A program made the position numbers and the translations under genes. Positions 5,375 to 8,920 of a stretch of 8,920 nt of DNA are shown here, piece by piece; position 1 is the first letter of the stretch; the number at the start of each line of letters is the position of its first letter. Below the pieces are notes generated by a model. That model saw only the letters and a program-made list of their open reading frames with translations, was not told where the DNA came from and did no database searches. Source of the stretch: Victivallales bacterium (GTDB lineage: Bacteria; Verrucomicrobiota; Lentisphaeria; Oligosphaerales; Oligosphaeraceae); the NCBI GenBank assembly GCA_017458805.1, contig JAFTAC010000099.1:1-8920 (forward strand). The letters are read 5' to 3'.

Positions 5375-6010
5375 TCACACTTCAGGCGGCAGGGAGAGGC
5401 CGCCAGCAGTGGTGAGTTCGTAGGCGTGGCAGATGGCCATGGAGAGTGCGTCGGTGGAGTCCAGTGCAAGTGCGTCGGTTTTGATGCCGAGGTAGTTGGC
5501 CACCATGATGGCAACCTGCTCCTTGCTGGCGTTGCCGTTGCCGCAGACTGCCTGCTTGATGCGACGCGGCGCATACTCATAGACGGGGATATTGTTTTCC
5601 GCCAGTACGGAAATGACGGCTCCGCGCGCCGAGCCCAATATCATGGCCGTGCGCACGTTCGCGAAATAGAATGCACCTTCCAGAACCGCGATGTCAGGGT
5701 GGTAGAGCTGGATGATTTCCCGAATGCCGCCAGCCAGGCAGCGCAGGCATCCGCTGACCTTGTCCTGCGGCGGATTTTTAATGACACCGCAATCAACGGC
5801 TTTCATGTTGTTGCCGCGAACATCAATCATGCCCCACCCCGTGCAGCGAAGGGCCGTATCCACCCCTAAAATGCGTCGTTGTACGGCGGGATCGATAGGG
5901 ACTGTGTTAGACTGCGTGGCTACTGTCCCCGCAGTATGGACGCTTGCAGAAGCAGCTCCTTTTGCACGCTTTATCCACTCTTCAAGCTGCTGTTGGGATT
6001 TGAATCGCAT
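5375..6010 (-). CDS. ruvC: Crossover junction endodeoxyribonuclease RuvC with N-terminal extension
   Basis: RuvC is the dimeric resolvase that cuts Holliday junctions during recombination and repair, normally with RuvAB. The RNase H-like core runs from about residue 46 to 200. The four acidic residues are D51 (RILGVDTALRCTGWG), E111 (VLEGAFYFANVRTAMILGSARGA), and D184 and D187 (LALDSTDALSMAICH). The canonical motif I DPG is DTA here. Residues 1-45 are extra relative to the usual protein of about 165-175 residues: MRFKSQQQLEEWIKRAKG, then a Ser/Thr/Ala-rich linker. This start is supported by GAGGAG 8 nt upstream and by a TAATG overlap with the pseudopilin gene. It is the last gene of a T2SS operon, and ruvA and ruvB are not seen in the window. 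A weak 7-bp inverted repeat (5350-5356 with 5371-5377) overlaps the stop. Confidence 0.92.
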   Translation of the reverse strand: MRFKSQQQLEEWIKRAKGAASASVHTAGTVATQSNTVPIDPAVQRRILGVDTALRCTGWGMIDVRGNNMKAVDCGVIKNPPQDKVSGCLRCLAGGIREIIQLYHPDIAVLEGAFYFANVRTAMILGSARGAVISVLAENNIPVYEYAPRRIKQAVCGNGNASKEQVAIMVANYLGIKTDALALDSTDALSMAICHAYELTTAGGLSLPPEV

Positions 6011-6549
6011 TATTCAAGCTCCTCGATAAGTGGGGTGCCCGTGAGCTTGTCAACATTCAACTCATAATGGACTTTTCCCACGTAGAAGCGTATGGGCTGT
6101 CCAGCCGCCTGTCCATCCTCGAAGAAAGCGAACGAGATGGGCTCTAATGGGTCGAGGCCCGTCTCTTCGGGAAGCCATTCTATGGCGTCGGGGAATGGGA
6201 AGGAGTTGTTCTGCGAGACAATCATGGATTGCTGCTGCTCCACCTCCTCGTTTTTCGGAACGCTTGGCTGCCAGCCCTTGATGCTGTCAAGCGAGTTGCT
6301 TATCTCTTGAATCGTGAACTGGGAGTTGTCCATATCGAGCAGCAGTTCGAGGGGCTTGCCGTTTGCTCGTGCGCGAAGGCTGGCCTCCGTGAAGGCGTTG
6401 CGGATGGAGGTCAGCGCACCCTCGCGGCTGATCCGCTGGGGGATTTTTGACAGCCGAGGAAGTGCCAGCACGCTCACGAACAGCAAGATGGCGGCGACCA
6501 CCATCATCTCGAAAAACGTGAATGGGCGTTTCCTCTGCATCGGCGTCAC
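6010..6549 (-). CDS. GspH-like minor pseudopilin of the type II secretion system
   Basis: This protein of about 179 residues has a type IV prepilin N-terminus: a short basic leader (QRKRP), then FTFFEMMVVAAILLFVSVLALP, with the conserved Glu at mature position 5 (E14). The rest is a soluble domain matching a minor pseudopilin (GspH-like) in length and place. Minor pseudopilins form the tip of the T2SS pseudopilus in the periplasm. The residue before the expected cleavage site is Pro, not the Gly that the prepilin peptidase normally needs. The start could be GTG at 6549 or ATG at 6540; neither has a clear ribosome binding site, so coupling to gspG, 13 bp upstream, is likely. A GspI or general fimbrial pseudopilin is an alternative. 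Confidence 0.75.
   Translation of the reverse strand: MTPMQRKRPFTFFEMMVVAAILLFVSVLALPRLSKIPQRISREGALTSIRNAFTEASLRARANGKPLELLLDMDNSQFTIQEISNSLDSIKGWQPSVPKNEEVEQQQSMIVSQNNSFPFPDAIEWLPEETGLDPLEPISFAFFEDGQAAGQPIRFYVGKVHYELNVDKLTGTPLIEELE
6019..6024 (-). promoter_or_regulatory. Ribosome binding site fixing the extended ruvC start
   Basis: GAGGAG on the - strand lies 8 nt before the ruvC ATG, inside the last codons of the pseudopilin gene. It supports translation from residue 1 of the extended frame. Confidence 0.7.
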
Positions 6550-6562
6550 ACGTCAAAAAGCA

Positions 6563-6988
6563 TTAGTTCCAGCAGGAGATGTCTTCGTTGATGCCAGTGC
6601 CGCCCGAGGTCTTGTCGGCACCATAGCTGATGATGTCGAACGCCATGTTGTCGGCTCCGGGGACGGTGAATTCGAAGTCGTTGTCCCAGCCGTCCTTGGG
6701 CAGGGTTTTGGCATCCAAGTAGGGGCCGTTCCACTTGTCGTTGCCTGGGTTCGTAATAAGGTCCTGGAGGGTGTTCGGGTAGGAGGAGGTGTCCTTGTAG
6801 AAGTCATAGACGGCGTTCTTCAGGTTGACAAGCTGGATTTTGGTGCTCTTCTGCTTCGCCTTGTCCAGATTGCCCATAATGTTCGGGCCAACCAGTGCTG
6901 CGATCATGCCGATGATGACAATCACAATCATGATTTCAATCAGCGTGAAGGGATTGTAACGACGTCTCTGTGTTCTTTCTTTTTTCAT
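6563..6988 (-). CDS. gspG: Type II secretion system major pseudopilin GspG
   Basis: This 141-residue protein matches GspG, the main subunit of the periplasmic pseudopilus that pushes exoproteins through the outer-membrane secretin. Residues 1-13 are a basic leader. Residues 14-36 (FTLIEIMIVIVIIGMIAALVGP) are the hydrophobic helix with Glu at mature position 5 (E18). The C-terminal domain shows the GspG signature: YPNTLQDLI, WNGPYLDAKTLP, a DGWDNDFEF strand in place of DPWGNPY, and SYGADKTSGGTGINEDI at 121-137, the calcium-site loop. The residue before the cleavage site is Pro13 rather than Gly. The ribosome binding site is weak (AAAGAG, 7 nt). The 129-bp gap to gspF holds three hairpins, unlike the tight spacing elsewhere in the operon. 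Confidence 0.92.
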   Translation of the reverse strand: MKKERTQRRRYNPFTLIEIMIVIVIIGMIAALVGPNIMGNLDKAKQKSTKIQLVNLKNAVYDFYKDTSSYPNTLQDLITNPGNDKWNGPYLDAKTLPKDGWDNDFEFTVPGADNMAFDIISYGADKTSGGTGINEDISCWN

Positions 6989-7018
6989 GTGAGGTCTCTT
7001 TATGGGTTATTCTTTTTC

Positions 7019-7038
7019 GCGCAAGGCGGAGCTTGCGC
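7019..7038. repeat. 7-bp-stem hairpin between gspF and gspG (loop CTCCGC on - strand)
   Basis: GCGCAAG (7019-7025) and CTTGCGC (7032-7038) form a perfect 7-bp stem around six bases, which read CTCCGC on the gene-coding strand. Confidence 0.75.
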
Positions 7039-7047
7039 TTCTTCATG

Positions 7048-7063
7048 CTGCGCTTACGCGCGG
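7048..7063. repeat. Short hairpin between gspF and gspG (loop CTTACG)
   Basis: CTGCG (7048-7052) pairs with CGCGG (7059-7063), with one T-G pair, around CTTACG. It is weaker than its two neighbours and is listed because its loop fits the same pattern. Confidence 0.5.
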
Positions 7064-7080
7064 GCCAGAGTTTGCTTCCG

Positions 7081-7107
7081 TGGAGATGCGCGGGCTCCGT
7101 CCCGCGC
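7081..7107. repeat. Dispersed copy of the groEL-3' repeat (loop CTCCGT)
   Basis: TGGAGATGCGCGGGCTC (7081-7097) exactly matches units 3 and 4 of the array after groEL, apart from the single changed stem base in unit 4. GCGCGGG (7088-7094) pairs perfectly with CCCGCGC (7101-7107) around CTCCGT. The loop and right arm differ from the groEL copies, yet the stem stays paired. Confidence 0.8.
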
Positions 7108-7117
7108 TTTGGGGGCT

Positions 7118-8317
7118 TTAGCCAGCTGCGCTCTGCATATCCATGATGGCGAGGAACATGAGGAGCACGATGGTGCCGACGGATAGGCCTAGGCAGACGA
7201 TGACGATGGGCTCGAAGAGGCTGAGGAGGCGCTTGATGGTGCGCTTCATGTCAGTCTCGTAGCGTTCCGCGATGCGCTCCAGCATGCTTTCCACGTTGCC
7301 CGTCTCCTCGCCGACGGCGATGAGCTTGACCATCAGGGAGGGGATGTATTCGCTTTGGGCAAAGGCTGAGGAAAGGCGCTGGCCCTGCCGCAAGTCCCCA
7401 GACAGGCCGATGATGGACTGGCTGATGGCGTGATTCTGCACGACACGGTTTGCGATGGAGACGGTGTTCAGCAGGTGGACGCCGCTGCGCATGAGAATCG
7501 CCATGGTTCTGCACAGGCGTGCGATGTTGGAGTAGAGCACCAGCTTGCCCATCAGCGGAACCTTGATAATGAAGTTGTCATAGGTGCGCCCCAGGGCAGT
7601 ACCTGGCTTGCGTATCTGCGATACAAGGTAGATGAACGCGGCGACAAGGACAAGCCCAACCCACCAGTAGGAATGGAGGGCATTGCCCAGGCCAATCAGG
7701 ATGTCCGTCGAGACGGACTTGATGCCCGCGCCCGTAAGGGCCGTGGCGAAACGCGGTACGATGACGCCCAAGATGAAGACCAGCATCAGCACGCCTGCAA
7801 CCGCGATGAAGGCGGGGTAGATGGCGGCTGACACGATGAAGGACTTGAGTTCCTCTGATTCGGAGAGGAAGCGGCGGAGTTCGCCCATGACCTGCGGCAG
7901 GGCACCAGCCTCTTCGCCCGCTTCGACAACGCCTACGTAGATTTGCGGGAAGAGCGTGCCACGCTCGCGTATCAGGTCGGAGAGCTTGCGGCCCTCGTGG
8001 AGTCCGCGCCGTAGTTCGGTTGCCACAGTGGACATGGTCTTGTTGTCCTGGTCATCGGCGATGATGCCGAGGGAACGTTCCAGCGGGATGTTTGCTTCCA
8101 GCAGGGGCACCAGGCGGTCTGTGAACTCGACCACGTTGAACTTCTTCTGCATCAGCCGTCCGTCCGACGCACCGCCCTGTGCATCGCCGAGGTACTCAAG
8201 CGGGATGAGCCCGCGGCGCTGGATGCGCCGCGCGGCGTCCTGCTGGGAGTCGCCCTCGAACTGCTGGACGCTGACCGTGCCGTCGGCGTCGCTGACTTTG
8301 TAACGGAATAATGGCAT
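7118..8317 (-). CDS. gspF: Type II secretion system inner-membrane platform protein GspF
   Basis: This 399-residue protein is the polytopic platform that links the assembly ATPase (GspE) to pseudopilus growth. It begins MPLFRYKVSDADGTV, the usual F-Y-A-x-D-x-G start of GspF/PilC proteins. Two homologous T2SSF domains follow (about 61-185 and 263-385). They share FTDRLVPLLEANIPLERSL versus LCRTMAILMRSGVHLLNTV, and VEAGEEAGAL versus AVGEETGNV. Membrane segments lie near 163-187, 217-234 and 370-393, the expected three. Length is typical. The start is 6 bp after the upstream gene's stop; a weak GAAG-type ribosome binding site lies in that gene's end. PilC of type IV pili is a close relative, but the adjacent GspG favours type II secretion. 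The ATPase and secretin genes are not in the window. Confidence 0.93.
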   Translation of the reverse strand: MPLFRYKVSDADGTVSVQQFEGDSQQDAARRIQRRGLIPLEYLGDAQGGASDGRLMQKKFNVVEFTDRLVPLLEANIPLERSLGIIADDQDNKTMSTVATELRRGLHEGRKLSDLIRERGTLFPQIYVGVVEAGEEAGALPQVMGELRRFLSESEELKSFIVSAAIYPAFIAVAGVLMLVFILGVIVPRFATALTGAGIKSVSTDILIGLGNALHSYWWVGLVLVAAFIYLVSQIRKPGTALGRTYDNFIIKVPLMGKLVLYSNIARLCRTMAILMRSGVHLLNTVSIANRVVQNHAISQSIIGLSGDLRQGQRLSSAFAQSEYIPSLMVKLIAVGEETGNVESMLERIAERYETDMKRTIKRLLSLFEPIVIVCLGLSVGTIVLLMFLAIMDMQSAAG

Positions 8318-8323
8318 ATAGGG

Positions 8324-8758
8324 TTATTCTTCTGATTCCTGGTGGCGTGGCGGGACGGTTCTTGCCGTCCTGGCGAAGAGCGTCAAGGGGCGCATCATGA
8401 TTGGGATGTCATCGACGACGACTTTGATGCTGTAGCGACCAGGCTGTGGGAAGGTGACCGCCTTCATTGTCACGACGACATCCACCACGTCCTGGGGGGA
8501 TTTGGCGGCGATGCCGCAGTTGACGCTGAAGACCGTCTTGCGGTCTTCAACATGCTCGCAGACAAGGGTGCAGGGGAAGTCGCTGACACAGCCTGTCATG
8601 GAGACGAGGATATTGAGGGATGGCACGGTGTAGGGGAAGGAGTCGGCGTAGATTTGGGAGAAGATGCCAATCATGCTCTTCTTGCGCGTGCGTATGTCTT
8701 CGATGATGTTGTCGCAGAGGATAAGTGCCAGGCCGATGGGGAGTTCGCTATACGTCAT
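8324..8758 (-). CDS. DUF6941-like protein
   Basis: This 144-residue protein has no signal peptide or membrane segment. Its pattern is LALILCDNIIEDIRTRKKSMIGIFSQI (10-36), several beta-strand-like stretches (LNILVSMTG, CTLVCEHVE), and VTFPQPGRYSIKVVVDDIPI near 101-120. This matches what I recall of DUF6941, a small beta-sandwich family of unknown role found in many bacteria. It ends in a polar tail (PPRHQESEE). It lies 6 bp upstream of gspF and is probably cotranscribed, as the first gene of the operon seen here. The start at 8758 has no Shine-Dalgarno match; a duplicated GGGTGTCG lies just upstream. A role in secretion is suggested only by position. Confidence 0.7.
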   Translation of the reverse strand: MTYSELPIGLALILCDNIIEDIRTRKKSMIGIFSQIYADSFPYTVPSLNILVSMTGCVSDFPCTLVCEHVEDRKTVFSVNCGIAAKSPQDVVDVVVTMKAVTFPQPGRYSIKVVVDDIPIMMRPLTLFARTARTVPPRHQESEE

Positions 8759-8759
8759 A

Positions 8760-8782
8760 GGGGTGTCGAAATAAGGGTGTCG
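8760..8782. repeat. Direct repeat GGGTGTCG upstream of the DUF6941-like gene
   Basis: GGGTGTCG occurs at 8761-8768 and 8775-8782, 14 bp apart from start to start. It lies immediately before the first codon of the secretion operon. It could be a protein-binding site or chance; it is too short to decide. The rest of 8783-8860 is AT-rich and likely holds the promoter, but I see no convincing hexamer pair. Confidence 0.35.
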
Positions 8783-8866
8783 TGTGTTTCTCTACCATTA
8801 AGTTATTCTAAAAACGCAAAAAAGCAAATAATCGTGTGTGTTTTCGTGTATTTTTCTTACAACCGA

Positions 8867-8920
8867 CGGGGGGCTGACGCCCCCCGAACCCCCTGACACA
8901 GGGCAGAGGGGCTGCGCCCC
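8867..8920. repeat. GC-rich palindrome cluster at window edge
   Basis: CGGGGGG (8867-8873) and CCCCCCG (8880-8886) form a perfect 7-bp stem around CTGACG. CCCTG (8891-8895) pairs with CAGGG (8899-8903). GGGG and CCCC (8908-8911, 8917-8920) flank CTGCG and are cut by the window end. No coding potential is seen here. Confidence 0.7.

Noticed and set aside
5350..5377. Terminator after ruvC (TGAAGAG/CTCTTCA)
   Set aside because: The 7-bp stem has a 14-base loop, overlaps the stop codon, and the nearest T run is 8 nt away; too weak to call.
5330..5869. 179-residue open frame on the + strand
   Set aside because: Antisense to ruvC, whose catalytic residues and ribosome binding site are clear.
6314..7186. 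290-residue open frame on the + strand
   Set aside because: It lies opposite gspG and the pseudopilin gene, has no recognisable domain, and is explained by the codon bias of the real genes.
8748..8798. 16-residue upstream frame (MVEKHTTPLFRHPYDV) overlapping the DUF6941-like start
   Set aside because: It has no ribosome binding site and no family; a leader peptide cannot be excluded but nothing supports it beyond an ATG.
8342..8896. 184-residue open frame on the + strand
   Set aside because: Antisense to the DUF6941-like gene; low-complexity Asp/Gly/Val composition typical of a shadow frame.

Overview
The window looks like chromosomal DNA of a Gram-negative, moderately GC-rich bacterium: it carries type II secretion (T2SS) genes and a lipoprotein with a lipobox. 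Pseudopilins with an FTLIE/FTFFE signature and no glycine before the cleavage site, together with many short GC-rich intergenic palindromes, suggest the PVC group, perhaps Lentisphaerota/Victivallales. This placement is a guess from style, not from a marker gene.

Left part, + strand. The window opens in the last 48 codons of groEL. Its 3' untranslated region holds a tandem array of four 35-bp hairpin repeats, then a strong Rho-independent terminator. A consensus promoter with an overlapping inverted repeat follows and drives a Phd/YefM-type antitoxin and PIN-domain (VapC-like) toxin pair, then an unusually long AI-2E/PerM-family membrane protein.

Middle part, - strand. Going left from about 5.2 kb there are: a 64-residue small protein with a strong ribosome binding site and a possible extension in the next frame; a DEDDh 3'-5' exonuclease; a DUF3568-like lipoprotein; a 111-bp MITE-like element with 16-bp terminal inverted repeats; and a xylose-isomerase-like TIM-barrel protein that converges on the AI-2E gene. 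Each coding gene here seems to have its own promoter or ribosome binding site.

Right part, - strand. A compact operon reads DUF6941-like protein, gspF (inner-membrane platform), gspG (major pseudopilin), a GspH-like minor pseudopilin and ruvC (Holliday-junction resolvase). Most junctions are tight: 6 bp, 13 bp and a 1-nt TAATG overlap. The exception is gspF-gspG, where 129 bp holds three hairpins. ruvC has an extra N-terminal segment and is translationally coupled to the minor pseudopilin.

The most interesting non-coding signal is a family of short hairpins between genes. The stems are usually 7 bp and unrelated in sequence, but the six-base loop resembles CTNNNG/C in all of them. Copies lie after groEL, after the AI-2E gene, inside the MITE-like element, between gspF and gspG, and at the right edge. 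I see no tRNA, rRNA, CRISPR array or intact transposase gene, and no gene-free stretch longer than 300 bases.
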